Shown one piece after another: positions 9,260 to 17,975 of a stretch of DNA of 33,650 nucleotides; position 1 is the stretch's first letter, and each line of letters opens with the position of its first letter. A model generated the notes under the pieces. The model worked only from the letters and a program-made list of their open reading frames with translations. It did no database searches and was not told the DNA's origin. This DNA is from Candidatus Acidiferrales bacterium. GTDB lineage: Bacteria > Acidobacteriota > Terriglobia > Acidiferrales > UBA7541. The position numbers and the translations under genes were made by a program. Where the stretch lies: positions 1 through 33,650 of the forward strand of contig JASHRN010000163.1 of assembly GCA_030037335.1 (NCBI GenBank), in the 5' to 3' direction.

Positions 9260-10756
9260 CTAAGGCCGGGAGGACCGCTTTCCACGCTTGCCTTTGGGAC
9301 TTGGGCCTTGAGATTTCTGTTTTGAAAGATTGTTTCCGTCGCGGACCTTTTGTTCAGCGGATGCGGCTGCTGCTTCGGCCATTCGCCGGCGCCGCTCGGC
9401 TGCCCAACCTTCTTTGTTGACCTGGCATCCGCGCGCAATGGCAAGCGCGTCGGCGGGGACGTCATCTGTGACGGTCGAACCTGCGGCGATATAGGCGCGA
9501 TCGCCAATGCGAACCGGGGCGACCAGGGCTGAATCGCTGCCAACGAAAACGCGCTCGCCGATTGTCGTTGGGTATTTCTTCATGCCGTCGTAGTTGCAGG
9601 TGATCGTACCTGCGCCGATATTCGATTCGCGGCCCACGGTTAAATCTCCGAGATAGCTCAGATGCATGGCTTTGACGCCTTCGCCGAGCGTGCTCTTCTT
9701 TACTTCGACAAAATTGCCGACTCGTGCGCCTGCAAGCAATTCAGTTCCTTCACGGAGACGCGCGAACGGGCCCACAATAGCTCCGGCGCTGAGCGAACTG
9801 CCGGTAATGATCGAATGCTGGCGCACGAGTACGTGATGCTCGAGCTTACTATCCGTCAGAACGCTTCCGGATTGAATGCGGCAATGCGGGCCGATTCGCG
9901 TTTTGCCGAGCAACTGAACGCCAGGCTCGATTACAGAATCGCTCTCGACCTCAACTTCTGGATCAATCAAGACTGTCTCAGGCAAATAGATAGTGACTCC
10001 AGCATCCATGAGCGCTGCGGCTTTGAGCGCTCGGAAGATGCGGTCCGCTTCAGCGAGCTCGGCACGGGTGTTGCATCCCAGGATTTCTCGCGCACTGGCT
10101 GCCTTCACAGCGAGTACCCGCTTGCCGGTTTTATTCAATTCGGCAACCGCGTCGGTCAAATAAAGTTCGTGATGCGCGTTCTCCGGCCGGACTTTCGCGA
10201 GGGCGGGCCAGAGATGCTCAAGAGAAAAGCAATAAATGCCGGAATTCACCTCTCGGATCTTGCGTTGCGCCTCGGTTGCGGATTTCTCTTCCACGATGGC
10301 CGCTACGCTCGAATCTTTCTTGCGAACGATTCGGCCATATCCGGTTGGGTCATCGAGCTCAGCGGTCAGAACTGTCGCCGCTGCTTCGCCTTTGCGGTGA
10401 GCTTCGATTAGTGCGATCAGCGTCTCGGTTCGAATCAGCGGTGCATCTCCTGGAAGGACAATGGCCAATCGCGCCTTAGCACTGATCGCGGCGCGCGCAA
10501 TAAGCATCGCATGGCCGGTTCCGTTTTGCGGGCGCTGCAGCACAGTCTTGGATTTGAAGGGAGCTACGGCGGCAGTTACGCTTTCTGCTTGATGGCCCAC
10601 GACGGTCAGGATTTCACCTTCAAGCGGCAGGCACGCGGTGATGACATGCTCGACGAGGGTTCTTCCGCCGGCGGAGTGCAGCACCTTGGCGATCTCGGAT
10701 TTCAAACGAGTGCCTTTTCCAGCGGCCAGAATGACGCAGGCGAGGTCTTTTGGCAT
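9260..10756 (-). CDS. glmU: Bifunctional N-acetylglucosamine-1-phosphate uridyltransferase / glucosamine-1-phosphate acetyltransferase
   Basis: Makes UDP-GlcNAc, the precursor shared by peptidoglycan and lipid A. The N-terminal nucleotidyltransferase has the LAAGKGTRLKS signature (10-20), QNGTGHA and PGDAPL near 100-107. The C-terminal half is a left-handed beta-helix with hexapeptide repeats and the acetyltransferase site MHLSYLGD, followed by NIGAGTITCNYDG. Length 498 is longer than the usual 455-460 because of a basic tail after about residue 465 (Lys/Arg/Ser-rich). It follows lpxC by 95 bases on the same strand; the UDP-GlcNAc it makes feeds the pathway in which LpxC catalyses the committed step, so the pairing is functional. 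Confidence 0.97.
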   Translation of the reverse strand: MPKDLACVILAAGKGTRLKSEIAKVLHSAGGRTLVEHVITACLPLEGEILTVVGHQAESVTAAVAPFKSKTVLQRPQNGTGHAMLIARAAISAKARLAIVLPGDAPLIRTETLIALIEAHRKGEAAATVLTAELDDPTGYGRIVRKKDSSVAAIVEEKSATEAQRKIREVNSGIYCFSLEHLWPALAKVRPENAHHELYLTDAVAELNKTGKRVLAVKAASAREILGCNTRAELAEADRIFRALKAAALMDAGVTIYLPETVLIDPEVEVESDSVIEPGVQLLGKTRIGPHCRIQSGSVLTDSKLEHHVLVRQHSIITGSSLSAGAIVGPFARLREGTELLAGARVGNFVEVKKSTLGEGVKAMHLSYLGDLTVGRESNIGAGTITCNYDGMKKYPTTIGERVFVGSDSALVAPVRIGDRAYIAAGSTVTDDVPADALAIARGCQVNKEGWAAERRRRMAEAAAASAEQKVRDGNNLSKQKSQGPSPKGKRGKRSSRP

Positions 10757-10851
10757 GAGAGGCTATTGTCGCCTTCTGTCTACTCTTTGGCAATCTGGCA
10801 ACGTGAGATGAGTTCGGATGCGGAAATCCAGGGAAGACGCAGCCAGTGAAA

Positions 10852-11760
10852 CTAGTCAGCGTGGACTTCGGAAGAGTCAAGGTAAGCAGGAGCGCTCTTC
10901 TCTGTTGAATCATCTTCAAAAGTTTCGATCCAATACGAGGGCTCGGCGAGTAAGCGAGAGACCAGCCGTGTATGCAAGGCATGGCCCGCTTTGTGGGCGA
11001 CGACAAGAGCTTTAAGCGGACGCCCCAATAGTGCAAGGTCTCCGATCAAATCGAGAGCCTTATGGCGGCTGAATTCATCCGCGAATCGCAATTCACCTTG
11101 CATCAGCCCGTCTGCCGTCAGCACGATGGCATTTTCGAGCGAGCCACCACGAATGAGCCCCATCGCGCGCAATTTTTCTATTTCGTGAATGAAAGTGAAA
11201 GTCCGCGCAGGAGCAAGTTCGCTGCAGAAGGATTCGGGCGTAACTGTAATTTCGGTTCTTTGCTGGCGAATCAATGGATGAGGAAAATCAATAAGGCACT
11301 GAACGCGAAAGTCGTCGCTGGGGTAGATTCCGATGTGGCGGTCGCCTTCTGAAATCTCGAGTGGCCTTACCACTTTTAAGTATTTGCGCCGTTTGCGAAG
11401 CGACCGAAAGCCAGATCCCCCCAGCATCCGGACAAAAGGGAGAGCCGAACCATCCAGAATCGGCAGTTCGAGAGCATCAATGTCAACGTAAACGTTGTCG
11501 ATCGCGCAGGAATAAAGAGCGGCGAGCAGATGCTCGGTTGTGGAAAGCAGCACGCCGCTTTTCATCAGGCTGGTGGCATAGCTCACGCGCGCAACATTTT
11601 TGCCGTGAGCCTCAATTTCGAAGTTGTTCAGATCAGTGCGGCGAAAAACGATTCCGGTGTCGGCTGGAGCAGGAACCAGACGAACTCGCGACTGAACGGC
11701 GGTGTGAAGGCCAACGCCATGCGTGCTTACGGGACGCCGAATGGTAGTCTGGAAGCTCAA
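10852..11760 (-). CDS. lpxC: UDP-3-O-acyl-N-acetylglucosamine deacetylase
   Basis: Zinc deacetylase that commits UDP-acyl-GlcNAc to lipid A synthesis, hence evidence for a Gram-negative outer membrane. Zinc ligands are His77 in TTEHLLAAL, His233 and Asp237 in FSRHKALDLIGD; the catalytic His260 is in HKAGHAL. The N-terminal QTTIRRPVSTHGVGLHT is typical. The start codon is TTG at 11760: an in-frame TAA lies four codons upstream and the conserved family start fits this codon. No clear ribosome site precedes it. A TAAAAT hexamer six bases before the TTG raises the possibility of a leaderless message. Length 302 is usual. It is divergent from lipA across 239 bases. Confidence 0.96.
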   Translation of the reverse strand: MSFQTTIRRPVSTHGVGLHTAVQSRVRLVPAPADTGIVFRRTDLNNFEIEAHGKNVARVSYATSLMKSGVLLSTTEHLLAALYSCAIDNVYVDIDALELPILDGSALPFVRMLGGSGFRSLRKRRKYLKVVRPLEISEGDRHIGIYPSDDFRVQCLIDFPHPLIRQQRTEITVTPESFCSELAPARTFTFIHEIEKLRAMGLIRGGSLENAIVLTADGLMQGELRFADEFSRHKALDLIGDLALLGRPLKALVVAHKAGHALHTRLVSRLLAEPSYWIETFEDDSTEKSAPAYLDSSEVHAD

Positions 11761-11858
11761 ATCGATATTTTACATGCATTTTGTGTACCCAGTGACAGGA
11801 GTGTAAGTGCATTGTCTTTTGGTTGTTACATCATGGCGCGGCAGTGTTTCCGCGTTGT

Positions 11859-11878
11859 CTGTTGCAAGAATGCAACAG
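11859..11878. repeat. Perfect 8-bp inverted repeat between lpxC and lipA
   Basis: The arms CTGTTGCA and TGCAACAG are separated by AGAA. No T-run follows on either strand, so it does not look like an intrinsic terminator. It lies in the 239-base divergent region, 93 bases upstream of the lipA -35 box and about 100 bases upstream of lpxC. A binding site for a dimeric regulator is possible; nothing identifies which one. Confidence 0.4.
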
Positions 11879-11951
11879 TGCCTGGCTTCCGTGTTGCGCG
11901 ATTGAAACGCTGCAATTCTCCCATGACTGCTGCGCTCCTGCCGTGAGCGTC

Positions 11952-11980
11952 TTGTTCCGAGTTACGCCCGCCTGTACAAT
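11952..11980 (+). promoter_or_regulatory. Probable sigma70-type promoter for lipA
   Basis: TTGTTC at 11952-11957 and TACAAT at 11975-11980 are separated by exactly 17 bases. Transcription would begin near 11987, leaving 13 bases before the ATG at 12000 or about 49 before the ATG at 12036. The second fits a normal leader better and is one reason to doubt the longer LipA start. Confidence 0.55.
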
Positions 11981-11999
11981 AGAAGCTTCATAGCGCTTC

Positions 12000-12926
12000 A
12001 TGCAGAGTCCATTTCCAATTTTGTCGAGTCCAACGATGGCTGCGCCCAATCCGGCGTCCCATCCGCGGCCGTCGTGGTTGCGAGTGAAGTTTTTCGGCGG
12101 CGAGAATTACCACGACTTAAAACGCATCATGCGCACGCTCGATCTGCATACCGTCTGCGAGAGCGCGCGCTGCCCGAACATGGGCGAATGCTGGAATCAT
12201 CGCACGGCGACATTCATGATTCTTGGGAATATCTGCACACGCGCCTGCGGATTTTGCGCCGTTCCTTCCGGCAAGCCGATTGGGCCACCCGAAGAAGATG
12301 AGCCGCAGCGTGTCGCTGAGGCAGCGCAAAAAATGGGCTTGCGCTACGCCGTGGTCACCTCAGTGAATCGAGATGACCAGCCAGATGGAGGAGCGGAGAT
12401 CTTTGCGCGCACGATTTTCGAGATTCGCGAGCGAGTTCCGGGATGCAAAGTGGAAGTGCTGATTCCAGATTTTCGCGGAAACTGGAACGCGCTGGAGACG
12501 GTGATGCGAATGCGACCCGACGTTTTAAATCACAATATGGAGACGGTGCCGCGCCTGTACCGTCGAGTACGAAAGGGCGCGGTCTACGAGCGATCACTTG
12601 AGCTGCTGCGCCGGGCGAAGCAAATGTCCGCTGATTTTTCGGCGGTGCCGACGAAGACCGGAATGATGCTTGGCCTCGGCGAAGAGCATGCGGAAATCGT
12701 CAACGCGATGCAAGATATCGTGCAGCAGGGCGTGGATATTCTGACGCTGGGGCAATATTTGCAGCCCACGAGTGAGCATTTGCCCGTGGCGCGATTCGTG
12801 CATCCTGACGAATTCGCCGAGTACAAGCGCATCGGCGAGGAAATGGGATTCAAGCACGTGGAATCGGGACCGCTCGTGCGGTCGTCGTATCACGCCTTCG
12901 AGCAGGAAGAAGCCGCGCGCGCTTAA
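12000..12926 (+). CDS. lipA: Lipoyl synthase (radical SAM)
   Basis: Inserts two sulfur atoms into protein-bound octanoyl groups to make the lipoyl cofactor of 2-oxoacid dehydrogenases and the glycine cleavage system. Both iron-sulfur sites are visible: the auxiliary cluster C53-X4-C58-X5-C64 (CESARCPNMGEC) and the radical-SAM cluster C79-X3-C83-X2-C86 (CTRACGFC). The C-terminal RSSY motif that contacts the auxiliary cluster is present in VRSSYHA. Length is 308 residues from the ATG at 12000; an ATG at 12036 (MAAPNPASH) would give 296 and may be the true start, since no clear ribosome site marks either. No lipB is adjacent. The gene converges with the membrane protein downstream, with 15 bases between stops. 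Confidence 0.97.
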   Translation: MQSPFPILSSPTMAAPNPASHPRPSWLRVKFFGGENYHDLKRIMRTLDLHTVCESARCPNMGECWNHRTATFMILGNICTRACGFCAVPSGKPIGPPEEDEPQRVAEAAQKMGLRYAVVTSVNRDDQPDGGAEIFARTIFEIRERVPGCKVEVLIPDFRGNWNALETVMRMRPDVLNHNMETVPRLYRRVRKGAVYERSLELLRRAKQMSADFSAVPTKTGMMLGLGEEHAEIVNAMQDIVQQGVDILTLGQYLQPTSEHLPVARFVHPDEFAEYKRIGEEMGFKHVESGPLVRSSYHAFEQEEAARA

Positions 12927-12941
12927 CGCCTTCCGCTTTGA

Positions 12942-13862
12942 CTAATCCATAATTCGCGGGTCCTGAGATCGCGGAATCCAGCGCACCAGCCATGCTGCGG
13001 TGACGTACATTGCAAAACATTCCAGCGCGAACGGAAGGAATCCCAAAAAGCCCGGCGCGGGCATTTCGAAAATTTTGATGTTTTGAAACATGGGGAAAAT
13101 GTAGTGCCATTTTGCCGCAGCCCAGTAATTCCAGAATTCCCACAGCCATCCGCAAATCCATCCTGACGCGAGCAGTGCGCAGAACCGGCTCCAGCGGCCG
13201 TAAGAGATGTCGCCGAGAAGCGACGGCAGACCCAATCGAAAATTGAGTGGATCCAGGAGAAGATAGAAGCCAATCCAGACAAGGCCGAAGAGATGTGCGC
13301 CGATGTGCTGCGGCAAAATCAGCGGCACGATGAGGCACAAGAATCCTGCGATCATCAGATTGCGCCAAAGAACAGCGGGAATGTGCCTTTCCTCGCCCTG
13401 CTTGAACCAGCCGAACGCTTCCACGAGCTCCGCAGTTTCCAAGATGGCGGGCGTGATGGTGGCGAATGACCAGGAATATCCGAGGAGGGCCCAGAATGCG
13501 GAGCGCGGCACACCCACATAGGTCCAATTGCGCAACTGCAGATTATAGCTTTCGAAGATCAGCCAGAGAGGAATAGACAGCAGGGCCATCTGGAAAAAAT
13601 CGCGCGGGGAATTGCGTAACCGCGACCTGCCGGTAATCGCGAACACAGCGGAATCGCAAATCAGCAGATACGCCGACCAGGCGATTGGGGTGAAGTACGT
13701 TGACACCGGCTCAATTCCGCGAAACATCAGCCATTCCGCGCCGACAAGAGCAGCAAGGCCAAGCCAGCCCGCATACGGAAAATGATGTTTCCGGTGACGC
13801 AAAAATTCGGCGAAGACGATGGAGATGGTCGCAGCGGTGATGATGACGCCCAGCTTGATCAT
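12942..13862 (-). CDS. Polytopic inner-membrane protein of unknown function
   Basis: A 306-residue, very hydrophobic protein with about eight or nine membrane spans. The ATG at 13862 is preferred over an upstream TTG at 13871. Conserved-looking aromatic clusters stand out: WLIFESYNLQLRNW near 100-115, and WEFWNYWAAAKWHY followed by IFEMPAPGFLGFLPFALEC near 240-285. Several glutamates and asparagines within spans (for example in FESYN and WEFWNYW) could form a polar site in the membrane. I do not recognise a named family. It has weak resemblance in character to carotenoid-cyclase-like membrane proteins, but that is only an impression. It diverges from the permease gene at 13951 across fewer than 90 bases. 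Confidence 0.75.
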   Translation of the reverse strand: MIKLGVIITAATISIVFAEFLRHRKHHFPYAGWLGLAALVGAEWLMFRGIEPVSTYFTPIAWSAYLLICDSAVFAITGRSRLRNSPRDFFQMALLSIPLWLIFESYNLQLRNWTYVGVPRSAFWALLGYSWSFATITPAILETAELVEAFGWFKQGEERHIPAVLWRNLMIAGFLCLIVPLILPQHIGAHLFGLVWIGFYLLLDPLNFRLGLPSLLGDISYGRWSRFCALLASGWICGWLWEFWNYWAAAKWHYIFPMFQNIKIFEMPAPGFLGFLPFALECFAMYVTAAWLVRWIPRSQDPRIMD

Positions 13863-13950
13863 GCCGCGCAAAGTGTAGCGCAGTTCGCGCCAAGTTTATC
13901 GTGGGAGGATGCCGCTTCTTTGTTATGCTTTGCGCTCATTCTTCGCTGAC

Positions 13951-15297
13951 ATGAGCCAAACGGGACATCTCGAACGCGGCCTCGGCCTGAAAGAAGCTCT
14001 CGCCCTCAACATGATTGATATGGTGGGCATTGGTCCATTCATTGTGATTCCGCTGGTGATCAAGAACATGGGCGGACCGCAATGTTTGCTGGCCTGGGCT
14101 GTTGGCGCTGTGCTGGCGCTGATCGACGGATGCGTTTGGGCAGAGCTAGGCGCTGCGATGCCGGAAGCGGGCGGAAGCTATGTTTATTTACGGGAAGCGT
14201 ACGGGCCTGCGAAGTGGGGACGGTTGCTGTCGTTTCTGGTGATCTGGCAGACAATTTTTCAGGCTCCACTGGTGATGGCCTCTGGCAGCATTGGATTCGC
14301 GGAATACTTCAGCTACTTGCATTCGTTTGGGCGCTATGGACAAAAGGCTGTTGCCGGCGGCGTGGTGATTGTGCTCGCTGTTCTGCTGTACCGGCGCATC
14401 GGGCAGATCGGGAAAATATCCATGTTGCTGTGGGTCGGGGTCTTTGGCACGATTTTTTGGCTCATCATCGCCGGCATAACGCATTTTCATTCCGCGCTGG
14501 CTTTTACGTATCCTCCGGGAGCATGGTCGCTCAACTGGCTATTTTTTGCGGCGCTTGGCAGCGCGACGGTACAGACGATCTATACATATTGGGGTTATTA
14601 CAATGTTTGCTTTTTGGGCGGCGAGGTAAAGCAGCCGGGTCGCAATATCCCGCGGACGATTTTCTTCTCTATTATTGTGGTTGGAATTTTGTATCTCGTG
14701 ATGCAGACCTGCGTGCTCGGAGTCGTGCCGTGGCAACAGGCCCAGCATTCTGAGTTCATCGTCAGTACATTTTTTCAGCATATTTATGGAACGCAAGTCG
14801 CCAAATTTGCGACGGTGCTGATTCTCTGGATCGCTTTCGCCTCGCTTTTCTCGCTCACGCTTGGCTATTCGAGGATTCCGTACGCAGCGGCTCTCGATGG
14901 GAATTTCTTTTCGATCTTTGGTCGCGTACATCCCACGAAGCGCTTTCCGCATGTTTCTTTGCTGGCGCTTTGCGCTGTGGCGTTCGTGTTTAGCCTGTTA
15001 TTCCGATTGGAGACAGTGATTGCAGCAATTGCGGCGATGCGGGTTCTCGTGCAGTTTGTGGGTCAGGCGGTGGGTGTGATTCTCTTGCGGCGTCGCTGGC
15101 CGCCTGAGCGCAGGCCATTTCGCATGTGGCTTTTCCCGATTCCGGCGATAGTGGCTATAATTCTGTGGCTTGCTTTATTTGTCGCCACGGGCAAGCAAAT
15201 GCTATTCGGAATAATTGCCATCGGAGCAGGCGTGATTGTTTTTTTGATGCGTTCCAAGGGATTGAAGCAGTGGCCATTCGCGGAGGCAGTTCGATGA
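13951..15297 (+). CDS. APC-superfamily amino acid permease
   Basis: Inner-membrane secondary transporter of the amino acid/polyamine/organocation type, about 12 spans over 449 residues. The N-terminus LERGLGLKEALALNMIDMVGIGPF matches the first unwound helix region of this superfamily, where GIGPF takes the place of the more common GSGIF. Later segments such as TYWGYYNVCFLGGEVKQPGRNIPR (helix 6 region with the glutamate after the helix) also fit. The ATG at 13951 gives the family-like start; an ATG at 13909 in the same frame follows GGGAGG too closely for that site to serve it. The stop overlaps the next ATG (ATGA at 15294-15297), coupling it to the PIG-L gene. The substrate cannot be assigned. 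Confidence 0.9.
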   Translation: MSQTGHLERGLGLKEALALNMIDMVGIGPFIVIPLVIKNMGGPQCLLAWAVGAVLALIDGCVWAELGAAMPEAGGSYVYLREAYGPAKWGRLLSFLVIWQTIFQAPLVMASGSIGFAEYFSYLHSFGRYGQKAVAGGVVIVLAVLLYRRIGQIGKISMLLWVGVFGTIFWLIIAGITHFHSALAFTYPPGAWSLNWLFFAALGSATVQTIYTYWGYYNVCFLGGEVKQPGRNIPRTIFFSIIVVGILYLVMQTCVLGVVPWQQAQHSEFIVSTFFQHIYGTQVAKFATVLILWIAFASLFSLTLGYSRIPYAAALDGNFFSIFGRVHPTKRFPHVSLLALCAVAFVFSLLFRLETVIAAIAAMRVLVQFVGQAVGVILLRRRWPPERRPFRMWLFPIPAIVAIILWLALFVATGKQMLFGIIAIGAGVIVFLMRSKGLKQWPFAEAVR

Positions 15298-17786
15298 TAC
15301 GGAGATTTGCCGTTCTGGCAACGTTAGGAGCAATTTTCGCGGTCGGGAGCGGTGCGCGGGCACAATCGGTGGCAAACGTCGTCGACGCGATTGATCATGC
15401 CCGCGTATCCACACGCATTCTTTACGTGACCGCACATCCTGACGATGAACGGTCGAGCGTGCTCACATATTTGTCGAAGGGATTGGGAGACACCGTTGCT
15501 CTTTGCTCCACCACGCGCGGCGAGGGCGGACAGAATGCGATTGGTCCGGAGCTGGGTCCGGCGCTCAAGATTCTGCGGACGAATGAACTGTACCGTGCCA
15601 CGCAGGATTACGGCGTAGAGCTCTTTTTTACGCGTTCACCGGATTTCGGCTACTCGAAAAGTGCGGAGGAGACTCTCAACATTTGGCAAGGTGTCACGAA
15701 GGAAGACCTAGTCCGAGTGATCCGCACCTTCCGTCCGAATATTGTGATCAACCAATGGGGCGGTGTTCATACAGGGCACGGCCAGCATCAGGCGACGGGG
15801 ATTGTAACGCCGCTTGCTGTGCAGGCAGCCGATGATCCGAACGCGTATCCCGATCAATTAAAGGAAGGCTTGCGACCGTGGCACGTGGACCATGTGTTGC
15901 AATTTGTGTTCAGCGGAAACGGGAATGGGCAAGGCGAAATTCAACTGCCCGTGGGCGAAATTTCGCCTTTGTGGGGCGAAAGCTATGCTGATCTGGGACT
16001 AGTCGGGTTCGCGAATCACCGCTCCCAGGGTATCACTCGGATCCTCGATTCCTCCTTTTTTCGCAGGCCCGTCGATTTGACCGTTGTGCAGGGCGATCAA
16101 ATGAAATCTGAGGATCTCGCTCAGTCTCTCTTTTACATTGCCGCGGGGTCCAGCGCGCTGGAGGTCCCGCTCGGCGCTGCGGATGGAGCGCTTCTTACTG
16201 CGCGACAGGCGGCTCTTCGCCTCCAGTGGCCGAATGCGGTGAGATATCTAGCGCAGACTGGAAAGCAAATTGAAAGCGCGATCAAGGCAGCGCAGGCAAA
16301 TCCGGCCACTGATCAGAATGTGCTTTGGGCGCTGGAGCAGGAGCACCACCGAATCGACGCGGCGCTCGTAGAAGCTGCGGCTCTGCACGTTGACGGGGAG
16401 GCTGATCAAGGCACCTTGGTGGCTGGCGAGAGCTTTCCTGTGCGAGTGAATTGGTACGATCGCTCGGATGTGGGCATTCAACTCGATCAGCCCACTCTCG
16501 AATTGCCTGCGGGATGGTCATCCGGTATTGGAGATTCCACTGGCAATGCTGGTTCTGCGACGGCTATATCGTTCACCGTTCAGGTGCCAGCCGATGCCGT
16601 ACCGCCTTCGTCTCCGCAGGATGCCATTCTTCCTTGGCCGGCACCGCTTGTCCGAGTGCATATGACAGGAACGGCGGACGGCTACAAATTTTCGCTGGAT
16701 ACCCCGGTCATCGCGCATGAATACACATCAACTACGGTAGAAACCATGCCTCTCGAACTTGTTCCGGCGGTCACGCTTTCGGTGGATCCAGAGCAGATCA
16801 TGCTTCCCGTAGATCGGCCTTCGAGGGCATTCCAACTGTTGGCGCGAATCCACTATCACGGAAAAGCGCCGGTGCAAGTGCAGGCTGGAGTCGAAGTGCC
16901 AGAAGGCTGGAGCATTACGCCAGTCTCTTCTATTGATTTTTCGGGCGCTGGCGACAGGCTGGCGCGATTTACCGTAACTCCTCCGGAGGGAATTGCGCAG
17001 GGAGCTTATGAACTGAAGCCCTATGCGCGGCTCGGCTCACGCAGTTTCACCACTTCGTATGAGGCGCTGCCATCGCTCCCTTCAAGACACGTCAGCGAAC
17101 CTGCTGTCGCTCAGGCGCACGTGTTGGGCCTGATGATTCCTTCGAGCTTGCGCATCGGCTATGTTGCAGCAGGAATTGACCCGGTTCCTGAATCACTGCG
17201 GCAGCTTGGAATCGATGTGACGATGCTGGATGAAGCTGCTCTTGCGTTTGGGGACTTGAGTCATTTTGATGCGATCGTCATAGGCATTCGAGCTTATGAG
17301 CTCCGGCCTGACTTGATGAGCGCGAATCATCGCTTACTGGATTACGTCCAGAACGGTGGGACTCTCCTCGTCCAGTACGAGCGTGACTTCGCTTGGAACA
17401 AGCTCTTGCCGGCTCCGTTTCGCACGACGATGGATCAGCCTGCCGAGCGCATTACGGATGAAAACTCGGCTGTGCGCTTCGTCGATCCAAACAGCCCGTT
17501 GCTGAATTATCCCAATCGCATAACGCAAGATGACTTTCGGGGATGGATACAGGAACGCGGGCTCTACTACTGGGGGCAATGGGATCCTCGTTATCAGACT
17601 GTGCTTGCAATGCACGATCCGGGCGAGTCGGATGCGTTAGGTGGCTTGGTATGGGCTCACGATGGTAAGGGAGTTTACATCTATACGGGCTTGTCGTTCT
17701 TTCGACAGCTCCCAGCGGGCGTGCCCGGAGCGTACCGCCTGTTCGTCAACCTGTTGTGCGCGTCACGAGGCGTCTCGCAGAGATGA
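15294..17786 (+). CDS. Large secreted PIG-L/LmbE-family protein with extra C-terminal domains
   Basis: The 830-residue protein starts at an ATG that overlaps the permease stop, with GGAGG seven bases upstream. It has a signal peptide (MIRRFAVLATLGAIFAVG, cleavage near RAQS). Residues 40-250 form a PIG-L zinc deacetylase-like domain with AHPDDE at 47-52 and HTGHGQHQ at 159-166, the second metal/catalytic motif. Members of this family remove N-acetyl groups from GlcNAc-type substrates. Residues about 400-640 look like two beta-sandwich domains (NEW3-like: VRVNWYDRSD, LELPAGW, VEVPEGWSI). The last 180 residues resemble a glutaminase-like flavodoxin fold without an obvious active site (HFDAIVIGIRAYE, NGGTLLVQYE). 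Large proteins of this plan occur in Acidobacteria and Bacteroidetes. The substrate is unknown; the coupled permease may import a product. Confidence 0.88.
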   Translation: MIRRFAVLATLGAIFAVGSGARAQSVANVVDAIDHARVSTRILYVTAHPDDERSSVLTYLSKGLGDTVALCSTTRGEGGQNAIGPELGPALKILRTNELYRATQDYGVELFFTRSPDFGYSKSAEETLNIWQGVTKEDLVRVIRTFRPNIVINQWGGVHTGHGQHQATGIVTPLAVQAADDPNAYPDQLKEGLRPWHVDHVLQFVFSGNGNGQGEIQLPVGEISPLWGESYADLGLVGFANHRSQGITRILDSSFFRRPVDLTVVQGDQMKSEDLAQSLFYIAAGSSALEVPLGAADGALLTARQAALRLQWPNAVRYLAQTGKQIESAIKAAQANPATDQNVLWALEQEHHRIDAALVEAAALHVDGEADQGTLVAGESFPVRVNWYDRSDVGIQLDQPTLELPAGWSSGIGDSTGNAGSATAISFTVQVPADAVPPSSPQDAILPWPAPLVRVHMTGTADGYKFSLDTPVIAHEYTSTTVETMPLELVPAVTLSVDPEQIMLPVDRPSRAFQLLARIHYHGKAPVQVQAGVEVPEGWSITPVSSIDFSGAGDRLARFTVTPPEGIAQGAYELKPYARLGSRSFTTSYEALPSLPSRHVSEPAVAQAHVLGLMIPSSLRIGYVAAGIDPVPESLRQLGIDVTMLDEAALAFGDLSHFDAIVIGIRAYELRPDLMSANHRLLDYVQNGGTLLVQYERDFAWNKLLPAPFRTTMDQPAERITDENSAVRFVDPNSPLLNYPNRITQDDFRGWIQERGLYYWGQWDPRYQTVLAMHDPGESDALGGLVWAHDGKGVYIYTGLSFFRQLPAGVPGAYRLFVNLLCASRGVSQR

Positions 17787-17975
17787 TCTGAAGAGATTCT
17801 TTTGATGTTCTGTGCTGCAAGCCGAATCTCTACCTCTGGGTGCTCGAGAGTTGTTCGACGTTTACTCTAAAGAACGATTTTTCCTTCCCTACGCTCGCTC
17901 AAAACAGCCGGTGTTATTCTCAGGTGGCACTCTTTGTTTTTTTCGATTATGCCAGCAAAAAACTCGGGGGATCAG

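Noticed and set aside
8320-9420. 366-codon plus-strand open frame
   Set aside because: Antisense to purQ and to the ends of its neighbours; no recognisable motif and the minus-strand proteins are certain.
12850-13527. 225-codon minus-strand frame
   Set aside because: Out-of-frame shadow of the membrane protein at 12942-13862; it also runs into lipA.
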